This document shows positions 50,850 to 60,151 of a stretch of DNA of 64,000 nt, piece after piece; the first letter of the stretch is position 1; every line of letters begins with the position of its first letter. Both the position numbers and the translations under genes were made by a program. The DNA lies in the NCBI GenBank assembly GCA_003213515.1, contig QCMV01000004.1, positions 1 to 64,000 on the forward strand, read 5' to 3'. This DNA is from Pelagibacteraceae bacterium AG-422-N09 (lineage in GTDB: Bacteria > Pseudomonadota > Alphaproteobacteria > Pelagibacterales > AG-422-B15). A model generated the notes under the pieces. That model saw only the letters and a list, made by a program, of their open reading frames with translations, was not told where the DNA came from and did not search any database.

Positions 50850-52907
50850 ATGAGGCCAAAGATCTTATACAAGCTTTTTTCAAACATAATGACGATAAAA
50901 GGGATAGGACCAAAGAACGCTAAAATAATCGAGAGATTATGCGGTAAATATATTGTTGATTTATTATTTCATAAACCAGCCGCATATATTGACAGAAGAA
51001 ACAGTCCTAAGATTGTTGATTTGGAAGAAGGAAATATTGCAACTGTCGTAGTTAAAATTGATAGCCACACACCAGCTTTCAATAGAAGAATGCCATATCG
51101 AGTAAATGTCTCTGATGACAGCGGGCAAATGTCAGTCGTCTATTTTAATCTACGGGGTCCATACATAAAAAAAATCTTACCGATCGGCAGCACTAGAGTT
51201 ATTAGTGGTAAAATTGAAAAATTTAACGAATTATATCAAATTACACACCCACACCATGTAGTTGATATTAAAAACTTAGATTCAGTTAAAAAAATTGAGT
51301 GTGTATACCCATTAACTGCAGGTATGACATCTAAAATTATCCAAAAATCAATTAATTCTGCCTTAAGCATGGTTGATGAACTACCTGAATGGATACCTGC
51401 AAAAGTTTTAGAAAGAAACAAATGGCCATCATGGAAAGACTCTATTTATCAAATGCATAACCCGAAAGATGTGAAGGAAAATGATGATAATAAATATATA
51501 GAACGGCTAGTTTTTGATGAGTTGTTCTCTCAGCAGTTAACAATAAGATTAATTAAAAACAAAATTAGTCACAAAAATGGAATTTCACTTCCTAAAAAAA
51601 ATAAGTTGTCAAAGCAATTAAGAAATCATTTGAAATTTCAACTGACTGGTGATCAAGAAACAACTATTGAAGAAATTTCAAACGATCAAGAAGGATCAAG
51701 TAAAATGTTAAGACTTTTACAAGGTGATGTTGGTAGTGGTAAAACGATTGTGGCATTATTTGCAATGATGCAATGCATTGAAAATAATAAAAGATCAGTT
51801 TTAATGGCACCAACAGAAATTCTTGCTGAGCAGCATTTTAATACGATCAAAGAATTTATTAATAATTTAAATCTAACATGTTCACTGATTACATCCTCAA
51901 ATAAAAATAATCACAATTTTGAGGCTGATATTATTATTGGAACACATGCATTATTTCAGCAGAAAGTTACTTTTGAAAATATAGGCTTGGTCGTCATTGA
52001 TGAACAGCATAAGTTTGGAGTACACCAAAGAATTTTATTAAATGAAAAAGCAGGGAATAGTTGCGACATCTTATTGATGACTGCTACTCCTATACCTCGA
52101 ACGATGGAATTGGCAGCGTATGGAGACATGGATATATCCAAAATTTCTGAAAAACCTAAAAACAGAAAGGAAATAATTACTAAATCAATCAATATTAATA
52201 AAATTGACCAACTAAAAGAAAGCCTTACAAAAATATTAAATAAGAAACAAAAGATTTATTGGGTATGCCCTTTAATTGATGAGTCTGAAAAGCTTCAGTT
52301 GCAGTCAGTCAATTCAAGGGTCAATGACTTAAAAAAATATTATTCATCAAACAGTGTTGGTTTAGTTCACGGTCAAATGTCTCAGGATGAAAAAAATGAT
52401 GTCATGTCAAAGTTTAAAGATAATAAAATAGATATTTTAGTCGCAACTTCAGTAATAGAAGTAGGAATAGACGACCCTGATGCAACTGTAATGATTATTG
52501 AGAATTCTGAGAGATATGGCCTATCACAACTTCATCAACTTCGAGGAAGAGTTGGCAGAGGAAATGCACAATCAACATGCATATTACTTTTTGAGGGGCC
52601 ACTCACCGATAATGCTAAACGAAGATTAAAAGTGATGAAGGAAACAAACGATGGTTTCTTAATTGCCGAAGAAGACCTTGATATTCGAGGTGCTGGGGAA
52701 ATATTAGGCTCAAAACAAAGTGGTATTCCAAATTTTAGATTATCAAATCTAGACAAACATAAACATATACTCGAGGAAGCGAGAGGTGTTGCCATGGATA
52801 TCGTTAAAGAAGATCCGGATTTGAAAAAATCTACAGGCAAAGCACAAAGAACACTTTTGCATCTATTTAGAAATCAAGTTGCAATCGATTATTTAAAAAC
52901 TGGCTAA
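50850..52907 (+). CDS. recG: ATP-dependent DNA helicase RecG
   Basis: IKGIGPKNAKIIERL, LQGDVGSGKTIVAL, IDEQHKFGVHQR, ATPIPRT, QLRGRVGRG. Confidence 0.96.
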   Translation: MRPKILYKLFSNIMTIKGIGPKNAKIIERLCGKYIVDLLFHKPAAYIDRRNSPKIVDLEEGNIATVVVKIDSHTPAFNRRMPYRVNVSDDSGQMSVVYFNLRGPYIKKILPIGSTRVISGKIEKFNELYQITHPHHVVDIKNLDSVKKIECVYPLTAGMTSKIIQKSINSALSMVDELPEWIPAKVLERNKWPSWKDSIYQMHNPKDVKENDDNKYIERLVFDELFSQQLTIRLIKNKISHKNGISLPKKNKLSKQLRNHLKFQLTGDQETTIEEISNDQEGSSKMLRLLQGDVGSGKTIVALFAMMQCIENNKRSVLMAPTEILAEQHFNTIKEFINNLNLTCSLITSSNKNNHNFEADIIIGTHALFQQKVTFENIGLVVIDEQHKFGVHQRILLNEKAGNSCDILLMTATPIPRTMELAAYGDMDISKISEKPKNRKEIITKSININKIDQLKESLTKILNKKQKIYWVCPLIDESEKLQLQSVNSRVNDLKKYYSSNSVGLVHGQMSQDEKNDVMSKFKDNKIDILVATSVIEVGIDDPDATVMIIENSERYGLSQLHQLRGRVGRGNAQSTCILLFEGPLTDNAKRRLKVMKETNDGFLIAEEDLDIRGAGEILGSKQSGIPNFRLSNLDKHKHILEEARGVAMDIVKEDPDLKKSTGKAQRTLLHLFRNQVAIDYLKTG

Positions 52908-53546
52908 TTATTTCCTTGGTGGAACCACCATACCGGCTGATACAACTAATTTAATCGCATCTTCAACAGACATATCAAGTTCAACGATATCATCTTTAGG
53001 TATGAAAAGTAAAAACCCTGAGGTCGGATTTGGTGTGGTTGGAACAAATACATTGACCATTTCTATTTTCTGTCTTTCCTTAATTTCACCTTTTGTCTCA
53101 CCTGTCATAAAGCCAATTGCATATATATCTTTTCTTGGATACTCGATGAGAACAACTTTTTGATATGCTGAATCAGTATTTGAGAATGTCTCAGTGATCT
53201 GTTTGATAGCTTTATAGACATTACCAGCTAATGGAATACGTGTAATTAGATTGTCAAAATAACCGAGAATGGCTTTTCCAAATAGGGTTGAAAATATTAG
53301 ACCAATTAAGATAAAAGATAGAAATGCTATAATTAATTCAAGGCCAGGAATTTTATAGCCAATGATCTCAGGTAGCAGCCCATTTGGATTAAATCTGTCT
53401 GGAACCAGACCAGCAATAAATTCGACAATAAATATTGTAATGTAAATCGTCGCTCCAATTGGCGCCGATATTAAAAGACCTGTAAAAAAGTACCTTTTAA
53501 TAAAATTAATGACTGGGTTTCCTTTTTTCTTATTTGCATCTGCCAT
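52908..53546 (-). CDS. DUF502 family membrane protein
   Basis: FTGLLISAPIGATIYITIFIV, RIPLAGNVYKAIKQI, FVPTTPNPTSGFLLF. Confidence 0.93.
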   Translation of the reverse strand: MADANKKKGNPVINFIKRYFFTGLLISAPIGATIYITIFIVEFIAGLVPDRFNPNGLLPEIIGYKIPGLELIIAFLSFILIGLIFSTLFGKAILGYFDNLITRIPLAGNVYKAIKQITETFSNTDSAYQKVVLIEYPRKDIYAIGFMTGETKGEIKERQKIEMVNVFVPTTPNPTSGFLLFIPKDDIVELDMSVEDAIKLVVSAGMVVPPRK

Positions 53547-53620
53547 AGGTTTTAAATAGACTGAATCATTAAAAAAATTTTAAAGAGATTATCATATTTT
53601 TGGGGTTAATATAATCAATA

Positions 53621-55123
53621 ATGGCTATTTTCAAAGAATATACAAATTATGATGGTTTGGGCATAGCCGAATTAATTAGAAATAAAGAAATATCCCCTAT
53701 TGATCCTCTTGATAGTGCCATTGATCTAATTGAAAAACTGAACCCTAAATTAAATGCAGTGCATCGTACAATGTATCACTACGCATTCGAGTCAATAAAT
53801 AGAAACAAAGAATTAAAAGGAACTTTTATTGGAGTTCCATTTCTTATGAAAGATATGGATAGTTCTCTAGCTAACTATCACATGATGCAAGGCAGTAAGT
53901 ATTTAAAAAATACTAAAATGCCTTACGACAATCACCTCACAAGACAATTTAGAGAAACTGGTGCTGTTATATGTGGAAAATCTGCAACACCTGAATACGG
54001 TCTAATGGTTACAACTGAGCCAACTGAATTTGGCCCAACAAGAAATCCTTGGGATACCAATAGAACGACAGGTGGCTCAAGTGGTGGTGCAGCTTCAGCT
54101 GTTTCAAGTCGCATAGTTCCTATTGCACATGCAAGTGATGGTGGTGGATCAATTCGAATTCCTGCTGCATCATGCGGTCTGGTTGGATTAAAGCCTAATA
54201 GAGCAAGAACATCATTCGCACCTTCTCACGGTGATAAATGGGGAGGTCTTACCCACTCCGGTATTGTTTCTCGAACAGTCAGAGATACGGCTCATATGTA
54301 TGATTGTTTGTTCGGAAACGTTGTGGGTGATCCCTATGGAATTCCATACAAAAAAGGTTCTCTTGTTGAAGCATTGAGTAAAAAAAATAAACTTAAAATT
54401 GGGTTCAATCTTAAAAGTCCTGTTGGAATTGAACCCTCCTCTGATGCAATAGAAGCAATTAAATTCAATGCCAAATTATGCGAAGACTTAGGTCATGATG
54501 TTGAAGAAATGAATTTCAGTTATGACGGACTGCTCGCTGCAAGAGCATTTACAATAACTATATCGTCTCATGTAACCCAGATGTTTAATGAATTGAAAGA
54601 TGTTGTTGGAAGAGGATTTAAGAAAAATGAAGTTGAAACGGCAACTAGACTATTTAATTACTTGGGAAAAAGTTTCAGAGCGAGTGATTACACTTGGGCA
54701 CGTTATACTATGCAAAAGATTGCTCGATCAGTAATGGAAGAAACTGATAAGTACGATGTAGTCTTGACTCCTATCATATCTCAGAAACCTCCTTTCATTG
54801 GCGAAATTAGACCAAACAAACAAGCGAGTATTTTAAGTGAAATCATTATGACTTTAAAATTGGGTTGGGTATTTCGTATTCAATCAATTAGAGACACAAT
54901 TCTTAATAACTTAGCACCTGAGAGTTTATGGTACTCGCCTGATGCAATGCTTCAGAACATTACTGGACAGCCATCAATTTCATTACCAACATATTGGACT
55001 AGTGGCAATCTACCTTTAGGCGTACAATTTGCATCTAGATATGCAGATGAAGAAACATTAATTTCTCTGGCTGCTCAATTAGAGGAAATATCTCCTTGGA
55101 TTAACAAAACTCCAAATTTATAA
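53621..55123 (+). CDS. Amidase (amidase signature family)
   Basis: GVPFLMKDMDSS, TGGSSGGAASAVSS, HASDGGGSIRIPAASCGLVGLKPNR. Confidence 0.95.
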   Translation: MAIFKEYTNYDGLGIAELIRNKEISPIDPLDSAIDLIEKLNPKLNAVHRTMYHYAFESINRNKELKGTFIGVPFLMKDMDSSLANYHMMQGSKYLKNTKMPYDNHLTRQFRETGAVICGKSATPEYGLMVTTEPTEFGPTRNPWDTNRTTGGSSGGAASAVSSRIVPIAHASDGGGSIRIPAASCGLVGLKPNRARTSFAPSHGDKWGGLTHSGIVSRTVRDTAHMYDCLFGNVVGDPYGIPYKKGSLVEALSKKNKLKIGFNLKSPVGIEPSSDAIEAIKFNAKLCEDLGHDVEEMNFSYDGLLAARAFTITISSHVTQMFNELKDVVGRGFKKNEVETATRLFNYLGKSFRASDYTWARYTMQKIARSVMEETDKYDVVLTPIISQKPPFIGEIRPNKQASILSEIIMTLKLGWVFRIQSIRDTILNNLAPESLWYSPDAMLQNITGQPSISLPTYWTSGNLPLGVQFASRYADEETLISLAAQLEEISPWINKTPNL

Positions 55124-55795
55124 ATTTTTATTCTTTATTTGGCTGTTGAAGCAGAAGGTAAGAGAAAAAATACTGATAATATGGATTATTGCTATAGATT
55201 TTTGCATTAATACATTTTGCACTAATAGTTCTTCATTCAATCTTGGATCCCCGGAATATATTTGATAAATTACATAGATAACGGTTGATATAAGAAAAAT
55301 AATATTCACAACAGTATACTTATTGTCTGCATTACTAAGAAAAAAGGCAATTACAAAGAATAATGATGCTGGTACTAACCAACGAAATGCATTTATTGCA
55401 AAAAATACATGTGCATCTCTATATAAATCGTGTGGTGTTAGGGCTACTCCAGCAAAAAATACCATTCCAATGAAAAAAAGTACTGCTGCTATACATGCAC
55501 AAAAATAAGAAACTTTATTTTCTGTAAACAACGATGGAATGAAAAAACTTGATATTCCGACCAATAAAAAACAAAAAAGCGCGGAGTTAAAAAAAAATGA
55601 TGAAATGCTGTTAATATCTCCCGCAAATGTAATGTAACCACCCAGTTCACTTAAAAAATTATGACTAAATGAATAACCAATCTGATCAGGATTATGTATG
55701 TTTCCTCCTGGAAAAAAATATGAGGCAATAATTACTGAGACAATAAAAAAAATTGATACAAATCGAATGATATAGACTGTCCAAAATTTAGTCAT
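55118..55795 (-). CDS. DUF998-like membrane protein, paralogue 3
   Basis: YFFPGGNIHNPDQIGYSFSHNFLSELG...GVALTPHDLYRDAHVFFA; ORF open to 55801. Confidence 0.65.
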   Translation of the reverse strand: MTKFWTVYIIRFVSIFFIVSVIIASYFFPGGNIHNPDQIGYSFSHNFLSELGGYITFAGDINSISSFFFNSALFCFLLVGISSFFIPSLFTENKVSYFCACIAAVLFFIGMVFFAGVALTPHDLYRDAHVFFAINAFRWLVPASLFFVIAFFLSNADNKYTVVNIIFLISTVIYVIYQIYSGDPRLNEELLVQNVLMQKSIAIIHIISIFSLTFCFNSQIKNKNL

Positions 55796-56504
55796 TTGCA
55801 TTTTTTTTTCCTATTAACTTATCGAGGCCAAACGTAAACATGATAATCGTTGTAATCATTAGAATAATCATCACCTTCTGTAACACTACATTAAATATCA
55901 AGAAATCCATTGTGTACGTTTCTAGAAAACGAACACGGTCATTTATTGCATCAATCGGTTGAAAGTCACCAAGATAATAGGCATAAACTCCTACTGCAAT
56001 AAAAAGTAGTATACCTCCTGACGCATAATAGTTTGATAAAGGACTAAATAAAAAAGCAAGAACATAAAAGAGAATTGCTGCAGAGTATAAATTAAATGCC
56101 ATAGTTGTAGTAAATAAATGCGCATCAAAGTAAATATCACCTGGTGTTAAGGCAACTCCTACAAAAAAAATACAAGCTGGAAACATAAATAATGTTCCTA
56201 AACAAGCAAATATAAACGAGTAACGATTTACCCTAAATAAACTCGGAATAAACAAAAAAGCTATGCCTTGTAATAAGAGCATGTACATTGCAGTATTCCA
56301 AAAAAACGATGAAAAAAAATTTAAATCTCCAGACATTGTTTTATGAAAACCAAGCTCACTAAGAAAATTTTTATGAAATGAATAACCTACTTGATCTAGT
56401 TCTATATGATTACCGCCAGGGTATAGAAGCATAGCAATGATTACCGCAAAAATATAATAAGCAGATGCAATTCGTAGGATATGCACACACCAGAACCTAG
56501 TCAT
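55788..56504 (-). CDS. DUF998-like membrane protein, paralogue 2
   Basis: LLYPGGNHIELDQVGYSFHKNFLSELG...GVALTPGDIYFDAHLFTT. Confidence 0.65.
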   Translation of the reverse strand: MTRFWCVHILRIASAYYIFAVIIAMLLYPGGNHIELDQVGYSFHKNFLSELGFHKTMSGDLNFFSSFFWNTAMYMLLLQGIAFLFIPSLFRVNRYSFIFACLGTLFMFPACIFFVGVALTPGDIYFDAHLFTTTMAFNLYSAAILFYVLAFLFSPLSNYYASGGILLFIAVGVYAYYLGDFQPIDAINDRVRFLETYTMDFLIFNVVLQKVMIILMITTIIMFTFGLDKLIGKKNAND

Positions 56505-57207
56505 TTAAAAGTTTCTTGTATCCAAATGTAAAGATCAGAATACTGATCATAGAAATAACTGTAATTATTTTTTGCCAAATAACTGATATTGTGAAACGGT
56601 TGTAATCTATGAACTCTCCAACATTTTCTAATTCAAATGGATTGAAGTCAGGTGGAGGCTCACTTGTTTCAAATATTGTATAAAGAGCGACATTTATAAA
56701 ATAGATAAAAGCAACAATAGTATATCTATTACTTATTTTGCTCAGTAAAAATGCGATTGTCATAAAAAAAATACCTACGGTTTGAGCGTTAAAAGCTAAA
56801 ATAACAAACCAAACATGCTCTTCAAAATAAATATTAGCTGGTGTTAAACCAACGCCAATGAAAGATATTCCAGAAATAACTAATAAAATTGATGCAATGA
56901 CTGAAATCACATAAGTTTTCTTATTCTCTCTAAATAAATTTGGTACAAATACGTGAGAGACAGCGCATAGTCCCATTATCAACAAAGAGCTGTTAAATAA
57001 AAAACTTGAAAGAAAGTTCTGAGTGCCATCGCGAGTAAATGTGATTCCTAAGTCACTAAAAAAATTTCCACTAAAAGAGTAAGAATTTAAATCTGGATTA
57101 AATAAAGTTCCTCCTGGAAATAAAATCATAGCAACGGCATTCGTTACAATAAAATATGCAATCATGAATCTAAGCGCATATACAGGAATGTAGCCAAAAT
57201 TTGTCAT
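56497..57207 (-). CDS. DUF998-like membrane protein, paralogue 1
   Basis: ILFPGGTLFNPDLNSYSFSGNFFSDLG...GVGLTPANIYFEEHVWFV. Confidence 0.65.
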   Translation of the reverse strand: MTNFGYIPVYALRFMIAYFIVTNAVAMILFPGGTLFNPDLNSYSFSGNFFSDLGITFTRDGTQNFLSSFLFNSSLLIMGLCAVSHVFVPNLFRENKKTYVISVIASILLVISGISFIGVGLTPANIYFEEHVWFVILAFNAQTVGIFFMTIAFLLSKISNRYTIVAFIYFINVALYTIFETSEPPPDFNPFELENVGEFIDYNRFTISVIWQKIITVISMISILIFTFGYKKLLND

Positions 57208-57211
57208 GAAA

Positions 57212-57292
57212 TTATGCGCTGAAGCTGGATATCAGTATAAAGACCACAAAAGCAGCAACCATTATGTACATTATTTTGTTGTCTAGATTCAT
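57212..57292 (-). CDS. Putative 26-aa single-TM microprotein upstream of the DUF998-like triplet
   Basis: Manual translation MNLDNKIMYIMVAAFVVFILISSFSA*; stop 4 nt before the next ATG. Confidence 0.4.
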   Translation of the reverse strand: MNLDNKIMYIMVAAFVVFILISSFSA

Positions 57293-57315
57293 GATCGAAA
57301 TATAATGTTTATTCT

Positions 57316-57657
57316 ATGGAAAATCCAGCTAGATATACAAATTACAAAGATTTTTTTCCTTTCTATTTAAGGGAACACAGCAAAAAAAGCACGAGGATGC
57401 TGCATTATTTTGGAACGATTGGATACCAAGTTCTATTCTGGTCCCTGCTGCTAACTCAAAATTACTTATTCCTGCCTTTGATCTTACTTGCAGGTTATGG
57501 TCCTGCATGGATTGGGCATTTCTTTATAGAAAAAAATAAACCCGCTACGTTTAAATATCCTTTATGGTCTCTCATTGGTGATCATCATATGGCTTATTTA
57601 ATGCTTACTGGCAAACTTAAGAAAAAATTATCTGATGCCGGGGTATCAGCTACTTAA
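57316..57657 (+). CDS. DUF962/Mpo1-like membrane protein
   Basis: FFPFYLREHSKKSTRMLHYFGT, GYGPAWIGHFFIEKNKPATFKYPLWSLIGD. Confidence 0.88.
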   Translation: MENPARYTNYKDFFPFYLREHSKKSTRMLHYFGTIGYQVLFWSLLLTQNYLFLPLILLAGYGPAWIGHFFIEKNKPATFKYPLWSLIGDHHMAYLMLTGKLKKKLSDAGVSAT

Positions 57658-58068
57658 AACATAATACGCAGTTCCAAGAAACAATAACAACAAAGCAGTT
57701 TGTGAAAAAATCCAGATAGCACCTCTTGCTGCAGTGTTATTGAAACAGATATGCACAATAGAATGGATCAATCTAAATAATAAATATAACCATGCGCAAA
57801 TTAGCAAAAAAGTGCTTTCGATTTCAATAAAAACGATAACCCCGATCAGAAAATAAAAAATTACTGAAAACTCAAATATATTTGAAATATTATTTTTTAT
57901 AATTTTTAAATATAATGGTGCATCTTTATAAGGCTCAATAGGGATTCCACTTTCCTCCCAGTCTTTGCCTTTGCCCATTAGATTAACTGATGCGATTGTA
58001 TGAATTAATCCAATAACAAAAGTTAATAAAATAAGCCCAAGTGCTGGAACTAAAATATTAGTTAACAT
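57646..58068 (-). CDS. MAPEG family membrane protein (ORF open to 58131)
   Basis: NISNIFEFSVIFYFLIGVI, WLYLLFRLIHSIVHICFNNTAARGAIW. Confidence 0.8.
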   Translation of the reverse strand: MLTNILVPALGLILLTFVIGLIHTIASVNLMGKGKDWEESGIPIEPYKDAPLYLKIIKNNISNIFEFSVIFYFLIGVIVFIEIESTFLLICAWLYLLFRLIHSIVHICFNNTAARGAIWIFSQTALLLLFLGTAYYVLSS

Positions 58069-58505
58069 TAGATCATTAAAGAGCAAGCTCGATAAGCCAT
58101 CCATGCTAGGATAATCGTAGACGGTAACCAAAATAGTGTTCTAACTGGTAAGGCTACACCAGGTATGATTTTATTAAAAAATATGTGAACGATTGAGTGC
58201 AGAACTCTTAACCAAAAGAACCATGTTGCTAACAACATAAAATACTCATCAACTGTTCCCGTTACATAAATCATAATGCAAACAGCGTAAAAGAAGATTG
58301 GAAATTCGAACAAATTTGTCAAATTTCGCTGACTATTTTGAATTAATTCGCTGCCGTTTTCAAATGTGGGTATTTTAAAATCATCTTCTGTATTCTTCTT
58401 ATCGATGACAATGGCCTTTAGTCTAAGAACTGTCCCAAAGGCAAAAACAGCCAAAGAAAGCCAAAGCATATTGATGACTGGCTCAAAAATTAATTCGGGT
58501 TGCAT
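58068..58505 (-). CDS. MAPEG family membrane protein (ORF open to 58568)
   Basis: NLTNLFEFPIFFYAVCIMIYV, WFFWLRVLHSIVHIFFNKIIPGVALP. Confidence 0.8.
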   Translation of the reverse strand: MQPELIFEPVINMLWLSLAVFAFGTVLRLKAIVIDKKNTEDDFKIPTFENGSELIQNSQRNLTNLFEFPIFFYAVCIMIYVTGTVDEYFMLLATWFFWLRVLHSIVHIFFNKIIPGVALPVRTLFWLPSTIILAWMAYRACSLMI

Positions 58506-58576
58506 AATAAACTCCTTGATTGAAATAAGAATCCAGTAAATTATATATACTAATTCAGTTTTAACCATATTTAATG

Positions 58577-58589
58577 AAAGGAGGTGGTC
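58577..58589 (+). promoter_or_regulatory. Extended Shine-Dalgarno AAAGGAGGTGGTC
   Basis: Matches the complement of a canonical 16S 3' tail GAUCACCUCCUUU over 13 nt (one G-U). Confidence 0.75.
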
Positions 58590-58590
58590 T

Positions 58591-58689
58591 ATGTCTATAG
58601 GTAGTATAGAGGAGCTTTGCTCGAGTAGTGAAATTCCATGTGATTGTAGATGTGGAAACCTCCACTTTTTGAGTGGAGCTCCGTTTTAA
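58591..58689 (+). CDS. Putative 32-aa Cys-rich peptide
   Basis: Manual translation MSIGSIEELCSSSEIPCDCRCGNLHFLSGAPF*; very strong SD 6 nt upstream; followed by a terminator. Confidence 0.55.
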   Translation: MSIGSIEELCSSSEIPCDCRCGNLHFLSGAPF

Positions 58690-58696
58690 CTACATT

Positions 58697-58725
58697 AAGC
58701 CCCCATTAATTTGGGGGCTTTTTTT
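58697..58725 (+). terminator. Intrinsic terminator
   Basis: AAGCCCCC-attaattt-GGGGGCTT followed by TTTTT. Confidence 0.92.
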
Positions 58726-59092
58726 AAATCTTTAAATTTGGTTTAAATTTTCTTGTTTTATTTTTGTCATTGATAGCGACGTAGGAAAACTCCCCCACTG
58801 CCACTTCAACTTCCTTTTGATTCATTTCAGAACGCATTGCGGTAATTTTGAATATCATTTTGGACTGCTTTACAGATACAATTGATCCGTAAACATTGAT
58901 GAATTTACCAACATGCATAGGATTTTTATATTTAACTTTAGATTCAACTAATACGGCATTTCCTTTTGAAACAAGCTGAGTCATATAAATGCCTCCATGG
59001 GCCATTTGTTTTACGATCCAGGCTCCATGAGCCGTGCCGTAAGGATTGCTATCCGGTGGTTGACATATATTTCTAATTAAAAGTTTACTCAT
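58724..59092 (-). CDS. Hotdog-fold acyl-CoA thioesterase (YciA-like)
   Basis: NPYGTAHGAWIVKQMAHGGIYMTQLV, KVKYKNPMHVGKFINVYGSI. Confidence 0.85.
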   Translation of the reverse strand: MSKLLIRNICQPPDSNPYGTAHGAWIVKQMAHGGIYMTQLVSKGNAVLVESKVKYKNPMHVGKFINVYGSIVSVKQSKMIFKITAMRSEMNQKEVEVAVGEFSYVAINDKNKTRKFKPNLKI

Positions 59093-59447
59093 TTTTTTTT
59101 CTTAAATAACTTATTAGATAAATAGCTGATACACAACCAACTATATTTGCAAAACCCTCCATTATTATAAAATCACGAAACGGTATAAAAAAATGTATAA
59201 ACTCAATAAAAACACTTGTGATCAGAGCTAAGCTGATACCAAATACAAAGTCATTGTTTTTATTATTAGCCAATTGAGCCAAGGCGCCAAGTATGAAAAA
59301 TGAGATAAAGTGTATTCCATAATCCGTAATTAAATTAGCTACTTCTCTCACTGTAGAGTCAGTAGGCACAGGTCGTACATATGAGTAATAAAGATAAAAT
59401 AAATAAAAAAAGAAGATTAGTCGAAGAGGATTTGCTAAAATGCTCAT
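59085..59447 (-). CDS. VanZ-like membrane protein
   Basis: DYGIHFISFFILGALAQL, IEFIHFFIPFRDFIIMEGFANIVG. Confidence 0.8.
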   Translation of the reverse strand: MSILANPLRLIFFFYLFYLYYSYVRPVPTDSTVREVANLITDYGIHFISFFILGALAQLANNKNNDFVFGISLALITSVFIEFIHFFIPFRDFIIMEGFANIVGCVSAIYLISYLRKKNE

Positions 59448-59473
59448 GAACGTACTATAAGTTTATATATAAA

Positions 59474-60151
59474 ATGAGCAATATATTAATCATAGGAGCC
59501 AATCGAGGTCTTGGACTTGAGTTCGCAAAGCAATACAGTAATACAAATCACAACATCATTGCAACCACTCGAAATAAAGGTAGCTCAAAAGAGTTGAATG
59601 AAATTAACAATATCGATATCGCTGAACTTGACTTAACTTCTGATGCGAGCGTAAATAGTTTTGTAACAAGTATCGGATCTCAAAAAATTGACATACTCAT
59701 TCACAACGCAGGTATTTTTAGTGATGAGCAATTAAAAGAAGATCTAGATACAGATGCCTGGATGAATGAAATGAGAATTAATGCTGTGATACCCATAATT
59801 CTTGCAAGAAAATTAAAGAACAACTTAAAAATGGGATCTGATAAGAAAGTTGTTTTTATATCCAGTCAAATGGGAAGCATTTATGATAATTACTCTGGTA
59901 GATTTTATTTTTATCGCTCATCAAAATCAGCTCTTAATTCCGCAGCAAAAAGTTTATCAATAGATTGGAAAGAAGATGGTATATCTGTCCTTATTTTGCA
60001 CCCAGGATGGGTAAAAACCGATATGGGTGGCATAAGTGCCAAATTAGAGATACCTGAGAGCATTACCCAGATGATCAATGTTATAAATGAACTAAATCTT
60101 GATAACTCTGGCTCATTTTTAAATTATGAGGGAAAAAAGCTTGAATGGTAA
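59474..60151 (+). CDS. Short-chain dehydrogenase/reductase
   Basis: ILIIGANRGLGLEFA, LIHNAGIF, SSQMGS, YRSSKSAL. Confidence 0.93.
   Translation: MSNILIIGANRGLGLEFAKQYSNTNHNIIATTRNKGSSKELNEINNIDIAELDLTSDASVNSFVTSIGSQKIDILIHNAGIFSDEQLKEDLDTDAWMNEMRINAVIPIILARKLKNNLKMGSDKKVVFISSQMGSIYDNYSGRFYFYRSSKSALNSAAKSLSIDWKEDGISVLILHPGWVKTDMGGISAKLEIPESITQMINVINELNLDNSGSFLNYEGKKLEW

Noticed and set aside
58577-58725. Leader peptide/attenuator controlling a downstream operon
   Set aside because: The next gene downstream is on the opposite strand, and the unit ends in a complete terminator.
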